Below, piece by piece: positions 1 through 6,926 of a stretch of 27,226 nt of DNA. This DNA is from CAMQVM01 sp044433365 (GTDB taxonomy: Bacteria; Bacteroidota; Bacteroidia; Bacteroidales; Rikenellaceae). The translations under genes were made by a program, and so were the position numbers. The stretch spans positions 1 through 27,226 of the forward strand of contig JAWXTR010000029.1 of assembly GCA_044433365.1 (NCBI GenBank). Reading direction: 5' to 3'. The notes under the pieces are model-generated. The model was not told where the DNA came from. It saw only the letters and a program-made list of their open reading frames with translations, and did not search any database. Each line of letters opens with the position of its first letter. Position 1 is the stretch's first letter.

Positions 1-103
1 ATTGAATCGAAAATATAGTGGTTCTATATTGAGATTTAATAGTGAAAAATATCGCTCCAAGAGTGCTATTAAGAATATGGCAATAATTGTTTTACACTAC
101 TTA
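1..103. repeat. Family B palindromic element, right part (left part outside window)
   Basis: These 103 bases are identical to 27102-27204, where the whole element is visible as a long imperfect hairpin (27038-27204). The element ends here with CTACTTA at 97-103, and the lipoprotein-type reading frame follows at 104. The intact paralogue has CTATCT at the equivalent place, so the junction lies at a TA dinucleotide, as expected for insertion at TA. The left arm would lie upstream of the window. Confidence 0.85.
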
Positions 104-460
104 TCTCCATCAAACCCTGATAATATCTTAGAAGATGAGATAAAAATCGTTTACAACGGTATGGAATTTCCATTAGGAGTAGATATGAGTGAGCAAACAA
201 TGAGCAAAGCATATCTTGCAATACTATCGGGATTAGATTTAGGGAAATACGGTAACGACTACTATCTGATATTTGGAGAGTTTGATGGGGCAAATAATTG
301 GAATGACAGCTTTGAAATATATTGGGGCGACGGTACTAGCGACAAAATTAGTTTCACTCGCAATTTTAAGTGGGATAACAATGGCAACCCTGATATTAGC
401 AACGAAGCACTATATCTAAACAATAAAAAGGTCGAGGATAAGCTAATTATAATTAGATAA
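2..460 (+). pseudogene. 5'-disrupted paralogue of the downstream lipoprotein gene
   Basis: The frame is open from position 2 (TTG), but its first 34 codons are the family B repeat and not native sequence. From 104 on (SPSNPDNILEDEIKIVYN...) it matches the next gene: shared landmarks are MEFPLG-DMSEQT, KAYLA-LSGL, LFGEFDGA, FEIYWGDGTSD, FTR-F-W and GNPDISN. The signal peptide and lipidation cysteine present in the paralogue are missing. In the complete copy of element B (27038-27204) the frame that would enter this gene meets TAA five codons after the element tip, so the original product is probably truncated, though re-initiation at ATG 77 is possible. Function is unknown. The stop at 458-460 lies 7 bases before the next ATG, so the two genes look like a tandem duplication in one transcript. 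Confidence 0.7.
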
Positions 461-467
461 TTATACT

Positions 468-971
468 ATGAAAGCAAAATTTGCAATTCTACTACTATCG
501 CTATTTACTCTTCTTAATTGTGCTGAAAAAGAGTGGGATATAGCACCAATATATATCACTATCTATGCAGAGGACACTAAGGGCAACGACCTACTATCTG
601 AATCAAATTCTAATAATATACTAGAAAATGATATTAAGGTTGTATATAATGAGATGGAATTTCCATTAGGTGAGGATATGAGTGAGCAGACTACAACTAA
701 GGCATACCTTGCAACCTTATCAGGCTTATCTTTGCGAGGACAAGGAGATGGAAACTATCTACTTTTCGGCGAATTTGATGGTGCAAAGAGTTGGGATGAT
801 ACTTTCGAAATATACTGGGGCGATGGCACAAGCGATGAAATTAAATTTACACGAGACTTTAGATGGAAAGTAAATGGAAATCCCGATATTAGTAATGACA
901 ATGTTTATTTTAACGGTGTAAAAGCTAAAGAGGATGTAATTATAAAAATTATAAACACATCCGAAAAGTAG
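468..971 (+). CDS. Small lipoprotein of unknown function
   Basis: The 167-residue product starts with a lipoprotein signal: positive residues K2 and K4, a hydrophobic run, and the lipobox Leu-Leu-Asn-Cys with the cysteine at residue 18. It should be exported and lipid-anchored. The mature part is acidic and mostly beta-like, with the sequence FEIYWGDGTSDEIKFTR in its second half. I do not recognise a family. It is the intact paralogue of the broken gene just upstream (7-base gap). Such short tandem lipoproteins are often surface or antigen-like proteins in Bacteroidales, but no function can be assigned here. Confidence 0.75.
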   Translation: MKAKFAILLLSLFTLLNCAEKEWDIAPIYITIYAEDTKGNDLLSESNSNNILENDIKVVYNEMEFPLGEDMSEQTTTKAYLATLSGLSLRGQGDGNYLLFGEFDGAKSWDDTFEIYWGDGTSDEIKFTRDFRWKVNGNPDISNDNVYFNGVKAKEDVIIKIINTSEK

Positions 972-1151
972 ATTATCAAATTCAGAGAAAGAGATTTTAG
1001 TGAAATTTTTAACTTTTACAGGCAATAATGTTATAATAAACGCAATTATAAAGAAAAAAAGAACAAAATAAAATAAATGTACACGTTTGCACAATAATAA
1101 ATTAAAATAGGTCGTTTAAAAATCAACTAAACTATAATTTTAAATCAGCCT

Positions 1152-1301
1152 ATGGAAAACAGGTACACTGAAGACAATTTTGTTAACGAAGAGCTATCGA
1201 ACGAGGAGCTATTTCAAAAACATGTAGTAAAAGAGGATTTAGATCTTGTCAAACTCGATGAACTACTCACAAAAGCGTTCTCTGCATTAGATGTAGAGTA
1301 A
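1152..1301 (+). CDS. Small acidic ORF, 49 residues, unknown
   Basis: ATG at 1152 to TAA at 1301 encodes MENRYTEDNFVNEELSNEEL followed by a short segment ending in ALDVE. It is very acidic, has no membrane segment and looks helical in its second half. The stop is 6 bases before a strong 14-bp terminator stem (1308-1350), which is the best sign that something is transcribed and ends here. No family is recognised and no clear RBS is seen. It could be a real small protein or a chance ORF ahead of a terminator. Confidence 0.45.
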   Translation: MENRYTEDNFVNEELSNEELFQKHVVKEDLDLVKLDELLTKAFSALDVE

Positions 1302-1304
1302 GAA

Positions 1305-1357
1305 AAATGTAGGGCAATCAAACAAATTTATTTTTGTTGATTGCCCTACATTTTTTG
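1305..1357. terminator. Strong intrinsic terminator, probably bidirectional
   Basis: A perfect 14-bp stem, TGTAGGGCAATCAA at 1308-1321 and its complement at 1337-1350, is followed by a run of T (1350-1356) and preceded by a run of A (1303-1307), so it can work on both strands. It ends the plus-strand transcript carrying the 49-codon ORF and backs up the rplT terminator from the other side. Confidence 0.85.
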
Positions 1358-1388
1358 GCAAATTTACAAAATCGCTTTTGCGAATGAC

Positions 1389-1417
1389 AAAAAAAAGAGG
1401 AGCCTAAAAGACTCCTC
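1389..1417 (-). terminator. Terminator of the thrS-infC-rpmI-rplT operon
   Basis: On the minus strand a GAGGAG/CTCCTC stem (1412-1417 with 1397-1402, short loop) is followed by eight U residues (1389-1396). It begins 7 bases beyond the rplT stop codon. Confidence 0.8.
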
Positions 1418-1423
1418 GAATAA

Positions 1424-1768
1424 CTATTTAACAGTTTCGATAATTTTTATAAATGCTTGTGGATGATTCATTGCTAAATCTGCAAGTACTTTTCTGTTAA
1501 GAGCGATACCTTTTTTGTGAAGTTTACCCATAAATTCTGAGTAAGTCATACCTTGTGCTCTAGCAGCAGCGTTGATACGCTGAATCCAAAGCGCACGGAA
1601 TTCACGTTTTTTGTTTTTACGGTCTCTGTAAGCATACTGTAGACCTTTTTCAACAGTATTTTTAGCTACTGTCCACACATTTCTTCTAGCAAGGAAGTTA
1701 CCTTTAGCTAATTTTAACACCTTTTTTCTGCGTGCTCTTGACGCAACGGCGTTGACTGATCTTGGCAT
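1424..1768 (-). CDS. rplT: 50S ribosomal protein L20 (bL20)
   Basis: The 114-residue product has the full L20 pattern: MPRSVNAVASRARRKK at the N-terminus, then KLAKGNFLARRNVWTVAKNT, FRALWIQRINAAARAQGMTYS, and a C-terminal region with LNRKVLADLA. It is an early-assembly 23S rRNA-binding protein needed for the large subunit. Length is normal for the family. It is the last gene of the IF3-L35-L20 operon, 94 bases after rpmI, and a terminator follows directly. In other bacteria L20 represses its own operon by binding the leader RNA; no obvious copy of that structure was recognised here. Confidence 0.98.
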   Translation of the reverse strand: MPRSVNAVASRARRKKVLKLAKGNFLARRNVWTVAKNTVEKGLQYAYRDRKNKKREFRALWIQRINAAARAQGMTYSEFMGKLHKKGIALNRKVLADLAMNHPQAFIKIIETVK

Positions 1769-1862
1769 AATCTAATGTTTTACGAATGGATAGCGTTCGA
1801 TATAAATCGACTCTTTGGGGCTATGTCACTCTTAATTAATAAATAAAATGTTTGACTAAAAA

Positions 1863-2057
1863 CTATTTAACTAGCATAGCACGGATACTTACTGCATCTG
1901 AAGCGCAAGCAATACCTGTTTTAGTTAAGTTACGTTTTTGTTTTGTAGTCTTTTTTGTTAGGATGTGACTTTTGAAAGCATGCTTTCTTTTCACTTTACC
2001 TGAACCGGTAAGCTCAAAACGTTTTTTGGCTCCCGAAATTGTTTTCATCTTTGGCAT
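1863..2057 (-). CDS. rpmI: 50S ribosomal protein L35 (bL35)
   Basis: The 64-residue basic protein starts MPKMKTISGAKKRFELTGSG and continues with VKRKHAFKSHILTKK, the standard L35 signature. It binds the large ribosomal subunit. The gene lies between infC and rplT as in most bacteria. The gap to infC is unusually long (293 bases) because a family A palindromic element sits in it. Confidence 0.98.
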   Translation of the reverse strand: MPKMKTISGAKKRFELTGSGKVKRKHAFKSHILTKKTTKQKRNLTKTGIACASDAVSIRAMLVK

Positions 2058-2098
2058 TACAAAAATATATTAAATTAGTTAAATAAGTTAGTTGCAAA

Positions 2099-2267
2099 TT
2101 AAGGGGAGTTCTAATAATTGGTTTTATTCGATTTTATATTTTGAGGTTTTAGATTTGGATTTTGCAAAAGGTGGGCGTAGTGGTGCCTACGGTGCATTTT
2201 GTAAAATTCAAATATGAAGCCTCAAAATAAAAAAGCGTTAAAATCCTATTATTAGAAGTTCCCTTAA
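2099..2267. repeat. Family A palindromic element, full copy (A1)
   Basis: A 169-base near-perfect inverted repeat. Left tip TTAAGGGGAGTTCTAATAAT (2099-2118); the right tip, read on the other strand, is TTAAGGGAACTTCTAATAAT. Pairing continues through TATTTTGAGG / CCTCAAAATA to a centre near 2183. It has no ORF. It is related to 19091-19255, 20767 onward and the window end. It lies between infC and rpmI, so the operon transcript would carry it as one long hairpin. Confidence 0.85.
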
Positions 2268-2350
2268 ATCATCCAAAAGGTAGAAACCCTCATAAAATGC
2301 CACGCTAACAGTAACATATTTATAAGTTATGCAACTCCCTTTAAAATAAT

Positions 2351-2959
2351 TTACTTTTTAGGCTTAGGGGCAAGGATAAGATTCATTTTTTTACCCTCTA
2401 GACGAGGAAGCTGCTCTACTTTTGCCAACTCTTCCAAATCTTGCGCAAATTTCAACAACAAAATCTCACCTTGATCTTTAAACACAATCTGACGACCTTT
2501 AAAGAACACATATGCCTTAACTTTTGCACCCTCTTTTAAGAAATTTTCAGCATGTTTTAGCTTAAAGTTGTAGTCGTGATCGTCGGTATTTGGACCGAAA
2601 CGAATCTCTTTAACTACCACCTTAACAGTTTTAGCTTTAATCTCTTTAGCCTTCTTCTTTTGTTGATAAAGAAACTTTTGGTAATCTACAATACGACACA
2701 CTGGAGGCTCAGCTTTAGGTGAAATTTCAACTAAATCTAGCTCCTGCTCTTGAGCCATCTTTAGAGCTTGGTGTAGGGATACAACTGTCGAACCCTCTAC
2801 TCCATCGCCTACAAGACGTACCTCTCTGGCTGTAATCGCTTCGTTTATACGAAGACCGTTGTCTCTATCGTTACCTTGGCGGTTTCCACGTGGACCTCTG
2901 TTGTTGTTGTTTCTCGCACCGGCATTCATGCCTGGTTTGAAAGGTTTAATAGGCGCTAT
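2351..2959 (-). CDS. infC: Translation initiation factor IF-3
   Basis: IF3 binds the 30S subunit, checks the start codon and keeps subunits apart. The N-domain signature is LRINEAITAREVRLVGD, followed by LDLVEISPKAEPPVCRIVDY, the lysine-rich linker, and the C-domain VKVVVKEIRFGP, DHDYNFKLKHAENFL and YVFFKGRQIVFKDQG. The first ATG is at 2929 (192 residues). I prefer an AUA start at 2957-2959 (202 residues): it lies 6 bases after AGGAGGT (2966-2972), the only strong Shine-Dalgarno noticed ahead of a gene in this window, and the frame is open between them. Non-standard infC start codons are established in other bacteria, where IF3 uses them for autoregulation. The family call is certain; the start is inferred. 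Confidence 0.95.
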   Translation of the reverse strand: MAPIKPFKPGMNAGARNNNNRGPRGNRQGNDRDNGLRINEAITAREVRLVGDGVEGSTVVSLHQALKMAQEQELDLVEISPKAEPPVCRIVDYQKFLYQQKKKAKEIKAKTVKVVVKEIRFGPNTDDHDYNFKLKHAENFLKEGAKVKAYVFFKGRQIVFKDQGEILLLKFAQDLEELAKVEQLPRLEGKKMNLILAPKPKK

Positions 2960-2965
2960 AACTCT

Positions 2966-2972
2966 ACCTCCT
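2966..2972 (-). promoter_or_regulatory. Strong Shine-Dalgarno of infC
   Basis: The minus strand reads AGGAGGT, then AGAGTT, then ATA in frame with infC. The ATG annotated by default lies 36 bases beyond the motif, too far for it to act there. Bacteroidetes genes mostly lack such sites, so this one stands out and decides the start. Confidence 0.65.
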
Positions 2973-3166
2973 ATGAATTTAACTTTACTCTTAAAAAAAT
3001 CTAAAAGTAAATGGTTATTAATATTGTTTATATCTTATAAAAAGAGAATTTACATACAATTAAAGACTACTTTTAAACTAAAAATTAGCCATAAAAGGTA
3101 ATAAAACCCCCTCTAATCGACTTTTATTCAGATAAAGCCCTATAAGCCTTAATTATAAAAATCGTG

Positions 3167-3196
3167 CAAATGTAGCAATAATATTTTAATTTCCAA
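3167..3196 (-). promoter_or_regulatory. Bacteroidetes-type promoter for infC-rpmI-rplT
   Basis: On the minus strand TTG (3194-3196) is followed by exactly 19 bases and TACATTTG (3167-3174), matching the Bacteroidetes primary sigma consensus TTTG-N19-TAnnTTTG. It would give infC, rpmI and rplT their own start, separate from thrS. Confidence 0.6.
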
Positions 3197-3261
3197 TACT
3201 ATTGCTACAAATTTTATATTTCAACTAGCTAAAATTGGCTAAATTAACCCTAAAATTTGAA

Positions 3262-5199
3262 TTAAATAGGCTCAATTTCGCTTAAAACGGTATCGTTGAT
3301 AAGTTTTGTGAAATCGGAAATAGACATAGCACCTTTATCACCTAAACCTTGCTGGCGAACAGCAACCATACCCTCAGCAGCCTCTTTCTCGCCTACGATA
3401 AGTAGGAAAGGAATACGTTTAAGCTCGTTGTCACGGATTTTACGACCAATCTTTTCGTTACGCTCGTCGACAAGTGTACGAACATCACAAATATTTAGCT
3501 TAGCAGCAACCTCATTAGCATAGTCGTTATATTTCTCACTAATTGGAAGAACCACAACTTGATCTGGAGTTAACCAAAGAGGGAATTTACCAGCAGTATG
3601 CTCTAAAAGAACCGCTACAAAACGCTCCATCGAACCAAATGGCGCACGGTGAATCATAATAGGACGGTGAAGCTTGTCATCCGAACCTGTATACGATAGG
3701 TCGAAACGCTCTGGTAGGTTGTAGTCAACTTGGATAGTACCTAACTGCCATTTACGACCAAGAGCATCTTTTACCATAAAGTCAAGTTTTGGACCATAAA
3801 AAGCTGCTTCACCCAACTCTACTGTAGTTTTAAGACCTTTTTCGCTTGTAGCCTCGATAATAGCCTGCTCAGCTTTTTCCCAATTTTCATCGCTTCCGAT
3901 ATATTTTGTGTTATTTTCAGGGTCACGAAGCGAGATTTGCGCTGTAAACTCATCAAATTTAAGTGTTTTGAAGATGTAAAGCACAATATCCATCACCTTT
4001 TTAAACTCATCTTTAAGTTGATCTGGACGACAGAAAATATGAGCATCATCTTGAGTAAATCCACGAACACGAGTAAGACCATGAAGCTCTCCACTCATCT
4101 CATAGCGATATACTGTACCAAATTCGGCTAAGCGAACAGGAAGATCTTTATAAGAACGTGGTTTACTACGATATATTTCGCAGTGGTGAGGACAGTTCAT
4201 AGGTTTTAGTAGAAACTCTTCATCCTCATTAGGTGTATGGATTGGTTGGAATGAATCTTTACCATACTTAGCATAGTGACCAGAGGTTACATAAAGGTCT
4301 TTCATACCGATATGTGGCGTCATTACCTGCTGATAGCCATACTGTTTTTGAACATTTTTAAGGAAATTCTCCAATCTTTCACGAAGAGCAGCACCTTTTG
4401 GCAACCAAAGAGGCAAACCTTGACCCACTTTTTCTGAGAAAGAAAAAAGCTCTAAATCTTTACCTAAACGACGGTGGTCACGCTTTTTAGCCTCTTCAAG
4501 AAGCTGAAGATATTCGTCTAAAAGTGCCTTTTTAGGGAATGTAATACCGTAGATACGGGTTAACATCTTATTTTTTTCATCACCACGCCAATAAGCTCCT
4601 GCGATAGATGTAAGTTTTACAGCTTTGATTGAAGATGTAGATGGGATATGTGGTCCACGACATAAATCGGTAAATTCACCGCTATCGTAGAAAGTGATTG
4701 TACCATCTTCTAACGCCTCTAAAAGCTCAACTTTATATTCATCGCCTTTTTCACGATAAACAGCTAAAGCCTCATCTTTAGAGATTGAGCGACATGTAAA
4801 TTGCACCTTTTTACGAGCAATTTCCAACATTTTCTCCTCAATTTTTGGAAGATCAGCCTCAGTAATCGGCTTTGGTGAATCTACATCATAGTAGAAACCA
4901 TTTTCGATTGCTGGTCCAATACCAAATTTAATTCCAGGGTACAACTCCTGTAGCGCAGCAGCAAGAATGTGCGACGACGAGTGCCAATACGCTTTTTTTG
5001 CCTCTGGGCTATCCCATTTGTAAAATTCTACAGACGAATCACCCTCAATCGGAGTGTTTAAATCGACTGTCTCTCCATTTAATCCCATGCTCAAAACATC
5101 TTGAGCTAAACGAGCTGAGATTGACTCCGCAACTTGAAAACCTGTTGTCCCTACAGCGTACTCTCTTACGCTACCATCAGGGAATGTAATTTTAATCAT
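3262..5199 (-). CDS. thrS: Threonyl-tRNA synthetase
   Basis: The 645-residue class II synthetase charges tRNA-Thr. Domains in order: TGS (about 1-62), the editing domain with the HSSSH motif (His73, His77) and the later FTDLCRGPHIPSTSSI segment, the catalytic core with LLKPMNCPHHCEIY (zinc cysteine), motif 2 YRYEMSGELHGLTRVRGFTQ and motif 3 HRAPFGSMERFVAVL, and a C-terminal anticodon-binding domain (VVVLPISEKYNDYA, RTLVDERNEKIGRKIRD). Length and motifs are complete. It heads the translation operon. Its 5' leader holds a family A/D hybrid palindrome. Confidence 0.98.
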   Translation of the reverse strand: MIKITFPDGSVREYAVGTTGFQVAESISARLAQDVLSMGLNGETVDLNTPIEGDSSVEFYKWDSPEAKKAYWHSSSHILAAALQELYPGIKFGIGPAIENGFYYDVDSPKPITEADLPKIEEKMLEIARKKVQFTCRSISKDEALAVYREKGDEYKVELLEALEDGTITFYDSGEFTDLCRGPHIPSTSSIKAVKLTSIAGAYWRGDEKNKMLTRIYGITFPKKALLDEYLQLLEEAKKRDHRRLGKDLELFSFSEKVGQGLPLWLPKGAALRERLENFLKNVQKQYGYQQVMTPHIGMKDLYVTSGHYAKYGKDSFQPIHTPNEDEEFLLKPMNCPHHCEIYRSKPRSYKDLPVRLAEFGTVYRYEMSGELHGLTRVRGFTQDDAHIFCRPDQLKDEFKKVMDIVLYIFKTLKFDEFTAQISLRDPENNTKYIGSDENWEKAEQAIIEATSEKGLKTTVELGEAAFYGPKLDFMVKDALGRKWQLGTIQVDYNLPERFDLSYTGSDDKLHRPIMIHRAPFGSMERFVAVLLEHTAGKFPLWLTPDQVVVLPISEKYNDYANEVAAKLNICDVRTLVDERNEKIGRKIRDNELKRIPFLLIVGEKEAAEGMVAVRQQGLGDKGAMSISDFTKLINDTVLSEIEPI

Positions 5200-5212
5200 A
5201 ATAATTAAACAA

Positions 5213-5333
5213 TAAGGGGAGTTCTATGTAATCGATTTAATCAAATTTTAAATTTGTGGTTTTGAGCTTAAAATAGCTCAAAAATTTCAAACCTTTATTC
5301 GCATTAAAAGCCCATTTTTAGAAGTTCCCGTAA
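5213..5333. repeat. Family A tips around family D-like interior (hybrid palindrome)
   Basis: The ends are family A (TAAGGGGAGTTCT at 5213-5225; AGAAGTTCCCGTA near 5320-5332), but the right half of the interior matches one end of family D (AAATAGCTCAAAAATTTCAAACC, then TTTATTCGCAT, about 5270-5304). The centre folds as TTTTGAGC / GCTCAAAA. It lies in the upstream region of thrS. Confidence 0.65.
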
Positions 5334-5393
5334 ATTATCCTCCTTTAAACCCTACACCCTACAACCGATGCAAGCCATCTAAAAGAGAGATAA

Positions 5394-5401
5394 CAAAGAT
5401 A
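5394..5401 (-). promoter_or_regulatory. Possible -7 element for thrS
   Basis: The minus strand reads TATCTTTG, matching TAnnTTTG. No TTG lies 19 bases upstream, so only half of the promoter is seen. It would place the palindrome at 5213-5333 in the thrS leader RNA. Confidence 0.4.
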
Positions 5402-5442
5402 CTATTTTTTTTTCAAAAAGCATAAAATTTAATAAAAATTTA

Positions 5443-5450
5443 TACCTTTG
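5443..5450 (+). promoter_or_regulatory. Possible -7 element for the GH43 gene
   Basis: TACCTTTG matches TAnnTTTG and lies 36 bases before the chosen ATG at 5487. No good -33 TTTG is seen. Confidence 0.4.
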
Positions 5451-5486
5451 ATAATTATTACATCTAAACTTAAAAACAAATTATAT

Positions 5487-6803
5487 ATGAAAGTTACTTT
5501 TTTAAGGTGTATTAAAATTTTTGCTATACTCATGGCAACTACACTAACTATCAAATCTTCAGCCCAAAACCCAGTAACAGGCAAAACAGGAGTATCCGAC
5601 CCACATATAAGGGTATTTAACGACACACTATACCTATATACTGGTCACGACAACGCCCCAGAAAACAAAACGTGGGTGATGAAATATTGGCAAATATTCT
5701 CCTCAACAGATTTATGTAATTGGAAGCAAGAGGGAGCTATATCTCCTGCCGATAATTTTATGGGTGAGGGGAGTAAAGATTGTTGGGCAGCAGATGCTGC
5801 AAAACGCAATGGAAAATACTATTTCTACTTTTCAGACCAAAAACGTGGCGTTGGAGTTATGCAAAGCGACTACCCCAATAAAGGATTTAAAGATATGCTT
5901 GGCACCTATCTTGTCTCGCCCGACCACGACCCCACTATTCTGATTGACAACGATAAAGAGTGCACGCCATATATAGTATACGGACACAAAGAGAGTTCAT
6001 ATAAAATTGCTAAATTAAACGACGATATGATATCTTTAGCCCAAGAGCCTCGTGAGATAATAATCGAGGGCAAGGAGTGGGAAAACGAACCAGATTGGGT
6101 CGACAAAAACTATATATTCAAGCATAACGACACCTACTACCTAAGCTGGGGTGGTGAGTATGCTACCTCTAAAAATGTTTATGGCCCATACAAATGCACT
6201 GGAAAAGTTGGTGAGGGTTATGAGCTAGGAAACTTAGCACACGGAAGTTTTTTCAATTGGAAAGGACAATTTTATCATATTTGGTGTTACTATATACGCA
6301 CAGGATACCGATATCGTGAGAGTGTAATGTCGTATTGCCATATAGATGATAATGGACTGATTGTTACAGACACTGATTTCTTGGATAAACATTTTGAATA
6401 TGGAGTGGGTAGATATAGTGCCTCATGGGATAAAATCGAAGCCGAGTGGTTTTATGAAAAATCGGAAGGGGTTGAAAAGATTGGCACTAAAGAGAGTGGT
6501 TTTAAAGTCCGAAATATCAAAAATGGCGACTTTTTACGCTTTTCAAATGTAGAATTTGAAGGTATTTTCAAAAAATTTACTGCTAAATTAGAAAAATCGG
6601 GCAAAAACGGCACTCTTCAAATTAGAGAGGGTGCAAAAGATGGTAAAATTATTGGAAAATTAGATATTAAAAATTCTACACCTTTTTCAACCTTTAGCTG
6701 CAATATAGATATAGAAAAGGGGATTAAGGATATATATTTGGTATATAAAAGCGGCTCAAATTCCGAGCTACAACTCGATTGGATTAGCTTTTCTGATGAA
6801 TAA
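5487..6803 (+). CDS. Secreted GH43-type glycosidase with C-terminal carbohydrate-binding module
   Basis: The 438-residue product has a signal peptide (MKVTFLRCIKIFAILMATTL, with a likely cut after SSA at about residue 26). The GH43 five-bladed propeller follows, with the expected acid residues in context: Asp38 in SDPHIRV (base), Asp148 in DHDPTILID (modulator) and Glu201 in ENEPDW (acid). Residues from about 325 on (IEAEWFY... to LQLDWISFS) resemble a CBM6-type module. The family contains beta-xylosidases, arabinofuranosidases and arabinanases; the exact substrate cannot be read from sequence. A TTG 39 bases upstream opens the same frame, but ATG 5487 directly precedes the signal peptide. 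The MFS gene downstream may import its product. The stop codon lies in the target repeat of a collapsed family D element. Confidence 0.85.
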   Translation: MKVTFLRCIKIFAILMATTLTIKSSAQNPVTGKTGVSDPHIRVFNDTLYLYTGHDNAPENKTWVMKYWQIFSSTDLCNWKQEGAISPADNFMGEGSKDCWAADAAKRNGKYYFYFSDQKRGVGVMQSDYPNKGFKDMLGTYLVSPDHDPTILIDNDKECTPYIVYGHKESSYKIAKLNDDMISLAQEPREIIIEGKEWENEPDWVDKNYIFKHNDTYYLSWGGEYATSKNVYGPYKCTGKVGEGYELGNLAHGSFFNWKGQFYHIWCYYIRTGYRYRESVMSYCHIDDNGLIVTDTDFLDKHFEYGVGRYSASWDKIEAEWFYEKSEGVEKIGTKESGFKVRNIKNGDFLRFSNVEFEGIFKKFTAKLEKSGKNGTLQIREGAKDGKIIGKLDIKNSTPFSTFSCNIDIEKGIKDIYLVYKSGSNSELQLDWISFSDE

Positions 6804-6844
6804 CACCAATAAAGGCTCTTCAAACCTTTATTGGCATGAATATT
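6796..6844. repeat. Collapsed family D element with target repeats; likely terminator
   Basis: Only the two tips of family D remain: CCAATAAAGG (6806-6815) and CCTTTATTGG (6825-6834) with a 9-base loop. They are flanked by ATGAATAAC (6796-6804) and ATGAATATT (6836-6844), which share 7 bases and resemble the repeats flanking the full copies. The left repeat includes the GH43 stop codon. The hairpin, followed by eight T residues at 6843-6850, could act as a terminator for GH43. Confidence 0.65.
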
Positions 6845-6901
6845 TTTTTTAAGAATCGTATCTTTTTTGGCTTTTTATTCTTTATTTTAAAAAAGATAGA
6901 T

Positions 6902-6909
6902 TACTTTTG
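6902..6909 (+). promoter_or_regulatory. Possible -7 element for the MFS gene
   Basis: TACTTTTG matches TAnnTTTG and lies 82 bases before the MFS ATG. There is no convincing -33 element. If used, the small palindrome at 6927-6952 is in the leader RNA. Confidence 0.35.
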
Positions 6910-6926
6910 TCAAGCTTTTTCATTTC

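Larger units (their letters stand above)
2960..3261 (-). other. thrS-infC spacer with infC leader
   Basis: There is no gene in these 302 bases. They hold a consensus promoter for infC (3167-3196), a hairpin around it formed by GTAGCAATA (3172-3180) and TATTGCTAC (3199-3207), and an AT-rich leader of about 200 bases up to the AGGAGGT motif. The hairpin could also slow or stop transcripts from thrS. Confidence 0.6.

Noticed and set aside
2..103. TTG start at position 2 as the true start of the first protein
   Set aside because: The first 34 codons are repeat sequence also found at 27102-27204, with no homology to the paralogue, no signal peptide and no lipobox.
759..1094. Minus-strand ORF of 111 residues opposite the lipoprotein
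   Set aside because: It is antisense to the lipoprotein gene and AT-driven in composition, with no recognisable protein features. It is a shadow frame.
2859..3101. Plus-strand ORF of 80 residues opposite the infC start
   Set aside because: It overlaps the infC N-terminus and leader and has low-complexity ends. There is no support for a gene.
5200..5440. T-box riboswitch before thrS
   Set aside because: No T-box motif is seen. The structured part of the leader is a mobile palindrome, and T-boxes are not typical of this phylum.
5448..5486. GH43 protein starting at TTG 5448
   Set aside because: It would overlap the promoter-like TACCTTTG and put 13 residues in front of a normal signal peptide. 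ATG 5487 fits better.
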